Both the position numbers and the translations under genes were made by a program. Under the pieces are notes generated by a model. That model made no database searches. It saw only the letters and a program-made list of their open reading frames with translations, and was not told where the DNA came from. From Streptococcus ratti FA-1 = DSM 20564 (lineage in GTDB: Bacteria > Bacillota > Bacilli > Lactobacillales > Streptococcaceae): 64,000 nt of DNA. Location of the stretch: the NCBI RefSeq assembly GCF_000286075.1, contig NZ_AJTZ01000005.1:620001-684000 (forward strand), in the 5' to 3' direction. This document shows, in pieces, positions 16,825-25,048 of the stretch (position 1 is the first letter of the stretch; every line of letters begins with the position of its first letter).

Positions 16825-17760
16825 TTGCAAGCACAGCAAACTTTGCACCTGATGGGAACAACAATTGATATTGCGGTTGAAGCCAGCTATGCCAAAGAAC
16901 TTACTGAGAGTGCTTGCCAACTTTTAAATATCTATGAACATCGCTTCAGCGCTAACAGTGATGATTCAGAATTAATGGCTGTCAATCATCAGGCCGGACG
17001 AAGAGCTGTTGCTGTTCATCCTGATTTGTTTGAATTGATTCAGATTGGAAAAGAACACAGTATAGCGAATCCCAGCAACCTTAACATTGCAATCGGACCT
17101 CTGGTACAGACTTGGCGCATCGGCTTTGAGGATGCCCAACTGCCAAATCAGGCACAGATAGATGACAAATTAAAGCTCATCGATCCGCACAATATCATTT
17201 TGAATGCTCAAAAGCAGACGGTCTTCTTATCCCAAAAAGGAATGAAAATAGATCTTGGTGCTCTGGCTAAGGGTTATATTGCTGATAAAATTATTGCTTA
17301 CTTAAAAAAGCAGGGTGCTACTTCTGCTATGATTAATCTGGGCGGCAATCTTTTGGCCTTTGGACCCAATCCAAAGCGGCCCGGCGGATTCTGGAACATT
17401 GGTATTCAAGACCCTAAAAGACCGAGAAATCAAAATGTCGGAATCGTTAAAATCTACAATCAGTCTGTTGTCACGTCTGGTATTTACGAACGCCATCTGC
17501 AAATCAACGGAAAAGACTATCACCATATTTTTGATAAAAATACAGGCTATCCGATTGAAACACAGATGGCAAGTCTCAGTATTATCTCAAATCTCTCGCT
17601 TGACGGCGAGATTTGGACAACACGTCTGTTTGGACTGCCGATTCCACTGGCTATGAAGACAATCAATCAGATGGAACATATCGAAGGTATTATCATTACC
17701 AGAGATAATCGCCTAGCCGTCTCAGACGGCTTAAAAAATACTTTTATTCCCCTTTACTAA
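16825..17760 (+). CDS. apbE: ApbE-type FAD:protein FMN transferase, cytoplasmic form
   Basis: ApbE cleaves FAD and attaches FMN by a phosphoester bond to Thr or Ser in a DxxSGA(T/S)-like motif of target proteins. The 311-residue protein shows the ApbE hallmarks: GTTIDI near the N-terminus, YEHRFSANSDDSE, KIDLGALAKGY, a GGN stretch (NLGGNLLAFG), and the late SLDGEIWTT with the metal-binding Asp region. There is no signal peptide or lipobox, so it should act in the cytosol. The frame could begin at GTG 16816, but that codon lies inside the strong AGGAGG; TTG at 16825 has 8-nt spacing and is preferred. The likely target is encoded two genes downstream. Confidence 0.9.
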   Translation: MQAQQTLHLMGTTIDIAVEASYAKELTESACQLLNIYEHRFSANSDDSELMAVNHQAGRRAVAVHPDLFELIQIGKEHSIANPSNLNIAIGPLVQTWRIGFEDAQLPNQAQIDDKLKLIDPHNIILNAQKQTVFLSQKGMKIDLGALAKGYIADKIIAYLKKQGATSAMINLGGNLLAFGPNPKRPGGFWNIGIQDPKRPRNQNVGIVKIYNQSVVTSGIYERHLQINGKDYHHIFDKNTGYPIETQMASLSIISNLSLDGEIWTTRLFGLPIPLAMKTINQMEHIEGIIITRDNRLAVSDGLKNTFIPLY

Positions 17761-17782
17761 ATCTAAAGAAAGAGGTATTAAC

Positions 17783-18388
17783 ATGATGAAACTTATTGGA
17801 TTAGTTGGTACAAATTCAAAAAAATCGACCAACCGCCAATTGCTGCAATACATGCAAAAACACTTTGCTGACAAGGCCGATATTGAATTAGTCGAGATTA
17901 AAGATCTTCCTATGTTCAATAAACCAGCTGACAAAAAACTTCCCGAACAAGTAACTGAAATTGCTGCTAAAATTGAAGCTGCCGACGGTGTTATCATCGG
18001 AACACCGGAATATGACCATTCTGTCCCTGCTGCTTTGATGAGTGCCTTAGCTTGGCTATCTTACGGTATTTATCCGCTTCTCAATAAGCCAGTCATGATT
18101 ACAGGAGCTTCTTACGGAACACTGGGCTCATCGCGTGCTCAGCTGCAGTTGCGGCAAATCCTCAACGCTCCCGAAATCAAGGCCAATGTCCTGCCGGATG
18201 AATTTTTACTCTCTCACTCTCTGCAGGCATTTGACAATGAAGGCAATCTCGCTGATTTAGAGACTTGCCAAAAACTTGACGCTATTTTTGATGATTTCCG
18301 TATTTTCGTTAAAATCACTGAAAAACTATCAAGCGCTCAAGAACTTTTGCATAAAGAGGCTGAAAACTTTGACTGGGAAAGTTTATAA
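17783..18388 (+). CDS. NAD(P)H-dependent FMN reductase-like flavoprotein
   Basis: The 201-residue protein has the flavodoxin-like FMN reductase fold: LIGLVGTNSKKSTNRQLL (phosphate loop for FMN) and the GVIIGTPEYDHSVPAALMSA segment typical of this family, followed by KPVMITGASYGTLGSSRAQ. It would use NAD(P)H to reduce FMN or a small acceptor in the cytosol. It lies 22 nt after apbE and 21 nt before a longer homologue, in one operon. It lacks the tail that the homologue carries. Confidence 0.9.
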   Translation: MMKLIGLVGTNSKKSTNRQLLQYMQKHFADKADIELVEIKDLPMFNKPADKKLPEQVTEIAAKIEAADGVIIGTPEYDHSVPAALMSALAWLSYGIYPLLNKPVMITGASYGTLGSSRAQLQLRQILNAPEIKANVLPDEFLLSHSLQAFDNEGNLADLETCQKLDAIFDDFRIFVKITEKLSSAQELLHKEAENFDWESL

Positions 18389-18409
18389 GACAAGAAGGAG
18401 AAATATAAG

Positions 18410-19654
18410 ATGAAATTTGTAGGACTTGTAGGTTCTAATGCGGAGCAATCGTACAATCGCAAATTATTAGAATACATCAGAAAACAATTTAAATTAAAAT
18501 TTGAATTGGAAGTATTAGAAATTGATGACGTTCCAATGTTCAATCAGGATCAAGACTGGAAAGAAAGCTTTCAGTTAAGACTTCTGTACAATAAAATCAC
18601 ACGTGCAGACGGTGTCATTATCGCAACTCCTGAACACAATCACACGATCACTGCTGCCTTAAAAAGCGTTTTAGAATGGCTGTCCTGTGAGGTTCATCCT
18701 TTCGAAAACAAGCCGGTTATGATTGTTGGAGCTTCCTATTACGATCAAGGAACCTCACGCGCCCAGGTTCATCTGAGAAAAATTCTGGATGCACCAGGGG
18801 TCAATGCCTATACTCTTCCGGGAAATGAGTTCCTGCTCGGCAAGGCCAAAGAAGCTTTTGACGATGATGGTAATATTATTAACAAAGGGACCGTTGAATT
18901 CTTGGGAACCTGTTTAGATAATTTTGTAAGTTATGTAGGAGTGGTATCAAAATTGCAAAAACCAAAACCAATTGAACCAGAAGATTTAGACTGCAATCAT
19001 CCTATTGCAACATCTGTTAGAGAAGTTGACCCTGACGATCCCGAATGGGTTGAAAAAGTTGCTGAGGTTACAGGAGCTGTCTCAGGTGATACCTATGTTA
19101 AACTGGACCATGGCATTTTGACAGTCGATCAAATCAATATGTTCTTAAAAGCTATGCCGTTTGAACTAACCTATTCTGATGACAACAATCAGTTCTTATA
19201 CTATAATAATGCTCATCAGGATCCGGATACTATGTTTGCTAAACGGGTGCCGTCCCAATCCGGCAGCCGTTTGTCAACGGTTCACAACAGTCTTCCGCCT
19301 GAACGGATGAAAAATGTTGAATGGGTAATCGGAACTTTGCGTAATGGCAATCAAGAGTATGTTCGCACACTGATTCCAAACCCAAATCCTGCTGTTCTCA
19401 ACACACATAATTATCAAGCAATGTACTATGATGATGGCTCTTTTGCAGGTATTAACGAAATTGTCTTTAACTTCAAACCATGGTTAGACTGGTATCTGCA
19501 AACAACCGGTCAAAGATTGGTCGGCGGTGTCGGCAGCGACACAACCTCCGGAGCTTCTGACAGCAGCGCCGATGCCACTTCGGGTGCCTCTGACAGCGCT
19601 AGCGGTCACAGCGCAGGAGCTGCTGATGCTACTTCTGGCGCTTCTGAACACTGA
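18410..19654 (+). CDS. FMN reductase-PAS fusion with ApbE-type flavin-acceptor tail
   Basis: A 414-residue protein in three parts. Residues 1-180 are an FMN reductase domain homologous to the preceding gene (GLVGSNAEQSYNRKLL, VIIATPEHNHTITAAL). Residues about 231-368 resemble the PAS domain found in DUF438-type proteins (LTVDQINMFLKAMPFELTY, then VPSQSGSRLSTVHNSLPPER and VIGTLRNGNQEYV). Residues 370-414 are a Ser/Ala/Gly/Thr/Asp tail with DxxSGAS at 377-383, 388-394 and 406-412 and a decayed copy at 395-401. Dxx(S/T)GA(T/S) is the ApbE flavinylation consensus, and ApbE is encoded in the same operon. No signal peptide is seen. Function is inferred as a covalently flavinylated cytosolic electron carrier or sensor. 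Confidence 0.85.
   Translation: MKFVGLVGSNAEQSYNRKLLEYIRKQFKLKFELEVLEIDDVPMFNQDQDWKESFQLRLLYNKITRADGVIIATPEHNHTITAALKSVLEWLSCEVHPFENKPVMIVGASYYDQGTSRAQVHLRKILDAPGVNAYTLPGNEFLLGKAKEAFDDDGNIINKGTVEFLGTCLDNFVSYVGVVSKLQKPKPIEPEDLDCNHPIATSVREVDPDDPEWVEKVAEVTGAVSGDTYVKLDHGILTVDQINMFLKAMPFELTYSDDNNQFLYYNNAHQDPDTMFAKRVPSQSGSRLSTVHNSLPPERMKNVEWVIGTLRNGNQEYVRTLIPNPNPAVLNTHNYQAMYYDDGSFAGINEIVFNFKPWLDWYLQTTGQRLVGGVGSDTTSGASDSSADATSGASDSASGHSAGAADATSGASEH
19538..19645 (+). repeat. Coding repeat: three DxxSGAS motifs plus one degenerate copy
   Basis: The tail codes for two 18-residue tandem units, DTTSGASDSSADATSGAS and DSASGHSAGAADATSGAS. Codons for the same residues differ between copies (SGAS is TCC GGA GCT TCT, TCG GGT GCC TCT and TCT GGC GCT TCT), so the motif appears kept at protein level and not by recent slippage. 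Confidence 0.85.
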
Positions 19655-19674
19655 TTATGACTCTGAATAATCCC

Positions 19675-19707
19675 AGCCGGCTCTTTTTTCAAAGAGCTGG
19701 CTTTTTC
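19675..19707 (+). terminator. Rho-independent terminator of the apbE operon
   Basis: AGCCGGCTCTTT and AAAGAGCTGGCT form a 12-bp stem with one G-U pair and a 4-nt loop, followed by TTTTTCC. Confidence 0.88.
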
Positions 19708-19738
19708 CTTTAGTCCTAGACTGCATAAAATACAGATT

Positions 19739-19763
19739 AGGAAGCTCTTTAAGCTTCCTTTTA
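19739..19763 (+). terminator. Second hairpin downstream of the apbE operon
   Basis: AGGAAGCT and AGCTTCCT with a 5-nt loop, followed by TTTTAG. It could back up the first terminator. Confidence 0.5.
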
Positions 19764-19831
19764 GCTTTCTTTCAGGCTTAATTAAGTAAGACATCATAAA
19801 CTCATCTTATCACGATTGCGGAGGTAGTTTA

Positions 19832-21337
19832 ATGAATTTTATAAAACGTGCTTGGTTGCTAACCAAGGCTAAAAAAGGCCGAACAGCTCTCTTAACTCTC
19901 GTTATCAGCAGTATTCTCATTTTTGTGTTGGCTGGTCTTACTATAAAATCAGCAGCAGATAAGGCTGTTGAGAATGCCAAGAAGGAAACTGGGGCAACAG
20001 TCAATCTTCAAATCAATCGGGATTACATAATGAAAAAAGCCCAGCAGGCATCATCTAGTAATACAAGCAGCAATCAGCCGCCAAAGTTTGAGATGACTCC
20101 GATTTCTCTATCAGTTGCCCAAACCATAGCTAAGATGACTGGAGTAAAATCATATCTCTATACGACAACAACAACCGCCACAGCTGGCAATATTACTCCT
20201 ATATCAACTCAATCAAATTCATCAGATTCTTCTAGTTCTGACAATGCATTTGGTAGGGGAGAATCCAACGGACAAAATAATAAAATGACCTCTGGAGATT
20301 TTACTATTACTGGGGTTAATAGAACTGACAGTGTTTCAGAATTCTCTAGCAGCACAAATAAGATCATCAAAGGTAAAGGCATAACAAGTCAGACATCCAA
20401 TAATGAAGCAGTTATTGAATCCGATTTAGCAAAAGCGAATAACCTATCGGTTGGTGATAATTTTACAGTAAAAGTAACCAACGACAGTGGCAGTGAAAAG
20501 ACTTATACGCTTAAGGTGATTGGTATTTATAAATCAAAAACTAGTGTTACTTCTTCTCAGCTTCAAAACAATGCGTCCAATCCATCCAATAACCTTTATG
20601 TTAATTTACAAACGGCAAATACGATGAAAGGACAGACAAATACAGTGGACGCAGCTACCTATACCTTGTCAGATCCTGCCAGCGTGAAATCCTTTGTTAA
20701 GAAAGCTAAAAGTAAGATTGATACCGACAAATTTACGGTTGAAAGCAACGACAAACTTTATCAACAGATGCTGACACCTCTTAACAATGTTTCTAGTTTC
20801 TCCAAAAATATTGTTATCCTAGTTGCTGTAGCTGGTGCTGTTATCCTGACCCTTATTATCATTCTTAGCATTCGCGAGCGTCGATATGAAATCGGAGTTC
20901 TGATGAGCCTAGGAGAAAATCGCCTAAAAATAATCGGTCAGTTTTTCACAGAGCTTTTCTTAGTTACCTTAGTTTCTTTAGCCCTCGCAGCTATTGCTGG
21001 CAATTTCGTTGGCAATGCTGTCGGCAACCAGCTTCTTTCACAACAGACTTCTTCCAGTCAGCAAAATAGACAGATGGGAGCCGGCGGGCCAGAGAGAGAT
21101 AGTTCCAGCACTGATTCTAAAAAAACTGGACAAAATCAAGCTCCTTTCGCTGGCGGTCCCGGTGCTGCGATGAACAGGACAACTATTAATCAAATTAATA
21201 AATTAAATGTCAAACAAACTCCCCAAAGTATCGCTAAGCTCGGTCTGATTGCTCTTCTTATCACTTTTATCTCAACTATTCTGGCAAGTATTGGACTTAT
21301 TAGAATGAAGCCTAAAGACATCTTGTCTTCAAATTAG
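19832..21337 (+). CDS. FtsX/MacB-type ABC transporter permease
   Basis: The 501-residue membrane protein has one N-terminal transmembrane helix (about 19-35), a large extracytoplasmic region (about 40-325), and three C-terminal helices (near 330, 370 and 475), the FtsX layout. The motif IRERRYEIGVLMSLGENRLKI at the cytoplasmic turn is typical. The outer region has Ser/Asn/Gln-rich stretches (for example around residues 70-80 and 120-150), and a second low-complexity loop near residues 400-440 lies between the last helices. It works with the ATPase encoded 14 nt downstream, as in Vex- or MacB-like systems; the substrate is unknown. GGAGG precedes the start. Confidence 0.88.
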   Translation: MNFIKRAWLLTKAKKGRTALLTLVISSILIFVLAGLTIKSAADKAVENAKKETGATVNLQINRDYIMKKAQQASSSNTSSNQPPKFEMTPISLSVAQTIAKMTGVKSYLYTTTTTATAGNITPISTQSNSSDSSSSDNAFGRGESNGQNNKMTSGDFTITGVNRTDSVSEFSSSTNKIIKGKGITSQTSNNEAVIESDLAKANNLSVGDNFTVKVTNDSGSEKTYTLKVIGIYKSKTSVTSSQLQNNASNPSNNLYVNLQTANTMKGQTNTVDAATYTLSDPASVKSFVKKAKSKIDTDKFTVESNDKLYQQMLTPLNNVSSFSKNIVILVAVAGAVILTLIIILSIRERRYEIGVLMSLGENRLKIIGQFFTELFLVTLVSLALAAIAGNFVGNAVGNQLLSQQTSSSQQNRQMGAGGPERDSSSTDSKKTGQNQAPFAGGPGAAMNRTTINQINKLNVKQTPQSIAKLGLIALLITFISTILASIGLIRMKPKDILSSN

Positions 21338-21351
21338 AAAGCAGGTTTTCA

Positions 21352-22011
21352 ATGACATTAAAAACAAACAATCTTAGCTACTGGTACAGCAACAATCCAG
21401 ATGACTATCTTTTCAGAAAAGTGAACCTTGAATTTGAAAAAGGTAAGGTTTATGCTATCCTCGGGCAATCAGGAAGCGGAAAGACCACCTTTCTATCTCT
21501 TTTAGCAGGACTTGATAGTCCTAAAGAAGGTGAAATTCTTCTTGATAACCAAAATATTAATCAATCTGGTTTAAATGATTATCGAAGAAATGCTGTCTCT
21601 ACCATTTTTCAATCTTACAATTTATTGCCTTACATGACAGCCCGTCAAAATGTCGAAACAGCTCTTGATATTTCAGGTATTAAGCTGTCAGATGATGAAG
21701 TCACAAATCTTTTTAATAGCGTCGGAATCTCTGAAACTTTGATAGATAAGCCTGTCCTGCAACTTTCCGGCGGTCAGCAGCAAAGAGTGGCTATTGTCAG
21801 AGCACTTGCTGTTAAGCACGATATTATTATTGCTGATGAACCTACCGGTAATCTGGATGAGGAAACAACCAAGGATATTGTTGCTATCTTCAAAAATATT
21901 GCGCATGAACAAAATAAAATTGTTATTATCGTCACTCATGAACGTGAGGTTGCTACTAGTTCAGATATCATCTTTGAGTTAGCTCGAAAACAGTTTACTT
22001 TGAAGCAATAA
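21352..22011 (+). CDS. ABC transporter ATP-binding protein (LolD/MacB type)
   Basis: A 219-residue ATPase with Walker A GQSGSGKTTF, Q-loop, signature [15 protein letters not shown], Walker B IIIADEPTGNLD and a switch His in VTHE. The DEPTGNLD form is typical of partners of FtsX-like permeases. It energises the permease encoded just upstream. A long hairpin that starts at its stop codon ends transcription. Confidence 0.92.
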   Translation: MTLKTNNLSYWYSNNPDDYLFRKVNLEFEKGKVYAILGQSGSGKTTFLSLLAGLDSPKEGEILLDNQNINQSGLNDYRRNAVSTIFQSYNLLPYMTARQNVETALDISGIKLSDDEVTNLFNSVGISETLIDKPVLQLSGGQQQRVAIVRALAVKHDIIIADEPTGNLDEETTKDIVAIFKNIAHEQNKIVIIVTHEREVATSSDIIFELARKQFTLKQ

Positions 22012-22106
22012 AAAAAGCGATGGGAATTGGGTACTGCACCCTCACAAAAGTTAGATTTTTTCTGTCTAATTTCTGGGATGCAGTCCAATTGTCTCATCGC
22101 TTTTTT
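22011..22106. terminator. Stop-to-stop bidirectional hairpin with IS-end-like core
   Basis: AAAAAAGCGATGGGA (22011-22025) pairs with TCTCATCGCTTTTTT (22092-22106), and AATTGG..ACTGCA pairs with TGCAGTCCAATT inside. The core TACTGCACCC...AAAAGTTAGA...TCTAA...GGGATGCAGT resembles the two terminal inverted repeats of IS150/IS3-type elements placed back to back and is related to the element at 35131-35177. It fills the gap between the two convergent stop codons exactly. Confidence 0.8.
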
Positions 22107-23625
22107 ATTTCAATAAACCTGCTTTTTTCAGATAATTATGGGCCACTGTTTTTGCCGATTTTCCCTTTACTTTGACCTGATAATTCATATCACTCATTTG
22201 ACTTTCGCTGATCTTTCCAGCCAGACGGTTTAAAATCCTTTTTAGCTCTGGATGTTTTTGCAATAATTTCTTTTTAAGCAAAGGTGCTCCCTGATAAGGC
22301 GGGAAAAGAGCCTTATCATCTTTGAGAGTAACGAGGTCATATTCTTTTATTTCTGAATCTGTGGAATAAGCATCTGTAATATCAATATCACCGCTCTTGA
22401 TAGCTTGATAACGTAAGGCTGGTTCCATGGTGCTTACCTGTAAGTTCAGACCGTAAAGACTTTTCAAGCCTTTATTCCCGTCTTCTCGGTCATTAAATTC
22501 CAGAGTAAAGCCTGCCTTTGCTGTATTTTCGACCTTTTTCAAATCAGAAATAGTTTTTAAGCCATTTTCCTTGGCAAATGATTTCTTAGCGGCTACAGCA
22601 TAGGTGTTTTGATATTTCATCGGTTTTAAATAGACGAGTTCGTCCTGCTTCAAAATACCGTCACGCGCTTCCTTGTAAACCTTTTGAGGGTTATTGGATG
22701 CTTTGGGCGGATTTTTTAATAAGCTGGCTGTAACTGTCCCAGTAAATTCGGGATAAATATCAATATCTCCTTTTTTAAGGGCTTCGTAAAGAAAAGTCGT
22801 TTTCCCAAAATTAGGTTTGACCTTCACCGACAGACTGCTGTCTCGCTCAATCAATTCTTTATACATATTAATCAGGATTTCAGGTTCGGGTCCCATTTTC
22901 CCAGCAATGACAATTTCCTCCTGATTCTGACTAGCTTTAATGATATTGGGAAGGTAGGAAACACCCAAACCTGCTAACATTGCCAAAAAAGCAAACATAA
23001 TTTTTTTGAGCGAAGCTTTTTCCAAAAATTTAATAGCAAGATTAAAGACAATAGCCAAAAGAGCTGACGAAATGGCACCTATTAAAATCAAGGAACTGTT
23101 ATTGCGGTCAATCCCAAGAAGAATGAAAGAACCAAGGCCGCCGGCACCTATCAGCGCAGCCAAAGTCGCAGTTCCGATAATCATTACGGCTGCTGTTCTG
23201 ACGCCGGAAATCATAACCGGCATAGCCAAGGGCAGCTCAAATTTTTTCAGCCGCTCCCACTTGGTCATGCCAAAGGCCTGACCGGCCTCAACCAAACTGG
23301 GATCGATAGTTGTTAAGCCTGTGATCGTATTCTGCAAAATCGGGAAAAGCGCGTAAATGACCAGAGCAGCAACAGCCGGCACTGTTCCAATTCCCATAAA
23401 AGGAATGAATAAGCCTAAAAGAGCTAGAGAAGGAATGGTTTGAAAAATTCCTGAAATCTGCAAGATGATCTCTGATAGGCGTTTACGATGGCTAATGACA
23501 ATGGCCAAAGGAAGCGCAAGGATAATGGCAAGTAAGAGCGACAACAGAGAAATTTGCAAATGTTCCAGCAAGGACTGCGTCCAATCTCCAAAGCGGTCTT
23601 GGAAGGTCGTGATTAAATCTGTCAT
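22105..23625 (-). CDS. Osmoprotectant/choline-type ABC transporter, permease fused to substrate-binding domain
   Basis: The 506-residue protein has an N-terminal permease domain (about 1-220, with the BPD_transp signature near [20 protein letters not shown]) fused to a C-terminal OpuAC-type binding domain (about 235-506, starting [20 protein letters not shown]). This is the ProWX/OpuFB architecture for glycine betaine, carnitine or choline uptake. Which quaternary amine is bound cannot be read. The start overlaps the ATPase stop (ATGA) with GGAGG upstream. It is the last gene of a marR-ATPase-permease operon. Confidence 0.9.
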   Translation of the reverse strand: MTDLITTFQDRFGDWTQSLLEHLQISLLSLLLAIILALPLAIVISHRKRLSEIILQISGIFQTIPSLALLGLFIPFMGIGTVPAVAALVIYALFPILQNTITGLTTIDPSLVEAGQAFGMTKWERLKKFELPLAMPVMISGVRTAAVMIIGTATLAALIGAGGLGSFILLGIDRNNSSLILIGAISSALLAIVFNLAIKFLEKASLKKIMFAFLAMLAGLGVSYLPNIIKASQNQEEIVIAGKMGPEPEILINMYKELIERDSSLSVKVKPNFGKTTFLYEALKKGDIDIYPEFTGTVTASLLKNPPKASNNPQKVYKEARDGILKQDELVYLKPMKYQNTYAVAAKKSFAKENGLKTISDLKKVENTAKAGFTLEFNDREDGNKGLKSLYGLNLQVSTMEPALRYQAIKSGDIDITDAYSTDSEIKEYDLVTLKDDKALFPPYQGAPLLKKKLLQKHPELKRILNRLAGKISESQMSDMNYQVKVKGKSAKTVAHNYLKKAGLLK

Positions 23626-24347
23626 TGTCTGTCACCTCCAAATAAATCTGCCACAAATGCATTGGCAGGAGACTCTTCAACTTCCTTGGGACTGGCCAGC
23701 TGCACAATTTTTCCCTTTTGAAAAACAGCTACCCGATCCGCTAACTTTTTAGCTTCATCAATGTCGTGGGTCACAAAAACGACCGTTATCCCCAGTTCTT
23801 TTTGAAGAGAAAGCGTCAGGTCCTGCAGCTGTTTCCGAGAAATAGGATCCAAAGCTGAAAAAGGCTCGTCCATCAAAAGAATGGATGGGTCAGCGATGAT
23901 AGCCCGTAAAATCCCGACTCGCTGCTGCTCGCCGCCTGACAAGTCTCTAGGATAGCGCTCGAGATACTTATCCGCATCAAGCCCAACCTTGCCGAGCAAA
24001 TCCTTGGTTTTTTTCAAACGCTTCGCCTTTGACCAACCTTTCATTTCAGGAATCAGTTCAATATTTTCCCTGACGGTTAGATTTGGAAAAAGTGCAATCT
24101 GCTGTAAAACATAGCCCGTTGACAAGCGCAGCTCCCGTAAGGAAAGATCTGTAATGGCCTGCTGATTCAAAAAGATTTTCCCTTGGCTAGGCTCAATTAA
24201 ACGGTTAATCATCTTTAGTGTTGTTGTTTTACCGCTGCCGCTGGGGCCAATAAGAACAAAGAATTCCCCTTTAGCAACTTCAAAATCAAGGGCATCCAGC
24301 ACCTTTTCCTGCCCATAAGACTTGCTGACATTTTTAAAACGAATCAT
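23622..24347 (-). CDS. Osmoprotectant/choline-type ABC transporter ATP-binding protein
   Basis: The 241-residue ATPase shows Walker [11 protein letters not shown], signature [12 protein letters not shown], Walker [14 protein letters not shown] and FVTHD. It lacks the C-terminal CBS domains found in longer OpuA/ProV-type ATPases. The frame is open five codons further (24362), but the ATG at 24347 overlaps the MarR stop as ATGA and follows AAGGAG at good distance, which settles the start. It energises the fused permease-binding protein encoded next. Confidence 0.93.
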   Translation of the reverse strand: MIRFKNVSKSYGQEKVLDALDFEVAKGEFFVLIGPSGSGKTTTLKMINRLIEPSQGKIFLNQQAITDLSLRELRLSTGYVLQQIALFPNLTVRENIELIPEMKGWSKAKRLKKTKDLLGKVGLDADKYLERYPRDLSGGEQQRVGILRAIIADPSILLMDEPFSALDPISRKQLQDLTLSLQKELGITVVFVTHDIDEAKKLADRVAVFQKGKIVQLASPKEVEESPANAFVADLFGGDRQ

Positions 24348-24802
24348 AGTTTCTCCTTCCACCTAGGGCTAGCGGCTTCCAAATTTTGCATAACCTTAGT
24401 CAGCATTTTTTCAAACTGCTGAATTTCTTTTTGCGAAAAATCTTTATAAAAAATTTCTCCTAAAGCCTGGCTGACTTTCTCGCCGACAGCCTCCTGTGAT
24501 TTTCCCAGCTCTGTTAAATAATAGCAGCGCTTGCGTTTGTCTTTAGGATGAGAGCTTGAAACAATTAATCCTTGAGTTTCCAGACGCTGCAACATTTTAG
24601 TCAGCGTATTATTAGCCAGTCCAGTCTTTATAGCTATATCTGTTGCTGTCAGGGGCTCTGCAATCCAAAGACAGCTCAGAATTTTACCCTGCTCTCCTGA
24701 ATAGACAGCTCCTTCTTCCTCAGCCAGTAGCTTGTTGAACAGGCGCCCATTCAGGAGATTGATGTGACTAATTAAATAACCACCTCTTGCTAATTTAGTC
24801 AT
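24344..24802 (-). CDS. MarR-family transcriptional regulator
   Basis: A 152-residue winged-helix protein: ATDIAIKTGLANNTLTKMLQRLE is the DNA-recognition helix region and SSSHPKDKRKRCYYLTELG the wing. It is the first gene of the osmoprotectant transporter operon. Two copies of a 16-nt sequence bracket its promoter, pointing to autorepression and control of the transporter. Ligand unknown; a similar marR-proV-proWX arrangement is known in pneumococcus (recalled). Confidence 0.9.
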   Translation of the reverse strand: MTKLARGGYLISHINLLNGRLFNKLLAEEEGAVYSGEQGKILSCLWIAEPLTATDIAIKTGLANNTLTKMLQRLETQGLIVSSSHPKDKRKRCYYLTELGKSQEAVGEKVSQALGEIFYKDFSQKEIQQFEKMLTKVMQNLEAASPRWKEKL

Positions 24803-24817
24803 TTGATCTCCTTTTGT

Positions 24818-24886
24818 AATTATTTCTAAATAGAACTATTTTAATTATACAAGCCCAATGTTAAAAAGTCAATTATTTCTATATAG
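24818..24886 (-). promoter_or_regulatory. marR operon promoter bracketed by two matching candidate operators
   Basis: On the minus strand TTGACT (24867-24872), 17 nt and TATAAT (24844-24849) make a near-consensus promoter. AATTATTTCTAWATAG occurs at 24818-24833, just past the -10, and at 24871-24886, touching the -35. The two copies are 53 bp apart, about five helical turns, and both contain short dyads (TTCTAaaTAGAA, CTATATAG). Confidence 0.75.
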
Positions 24887-25048
24887 CAATAAGACAGAAC
24901 CGAATTCATAAAGATTTTCCACTAAATTCATTGTTCCGTCTTCACTGTAATTTCTATAAGGATATAAACTATTCTAGCTAGTGTAAACCACTGCCATTAC
25001 TCTTTGATTACTGCTTTCTTTCAATTGTCTTAAGAAACTCTATACTTT

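Noticed and set aside
19752..22011. Transporter genes as part of the apbE flavin operon
   Set aside because: Two hairpins lie between the operons and the permease has no flavin-related feature; adjacency alone is not enough.
24891..24942. Imperfect inverted repeat AAGACAGAAC...GTTCCGTCTT as a terminator
   Set aside because: No T-run on either strand and a long loop; kept only as background structure near the marR promoter.
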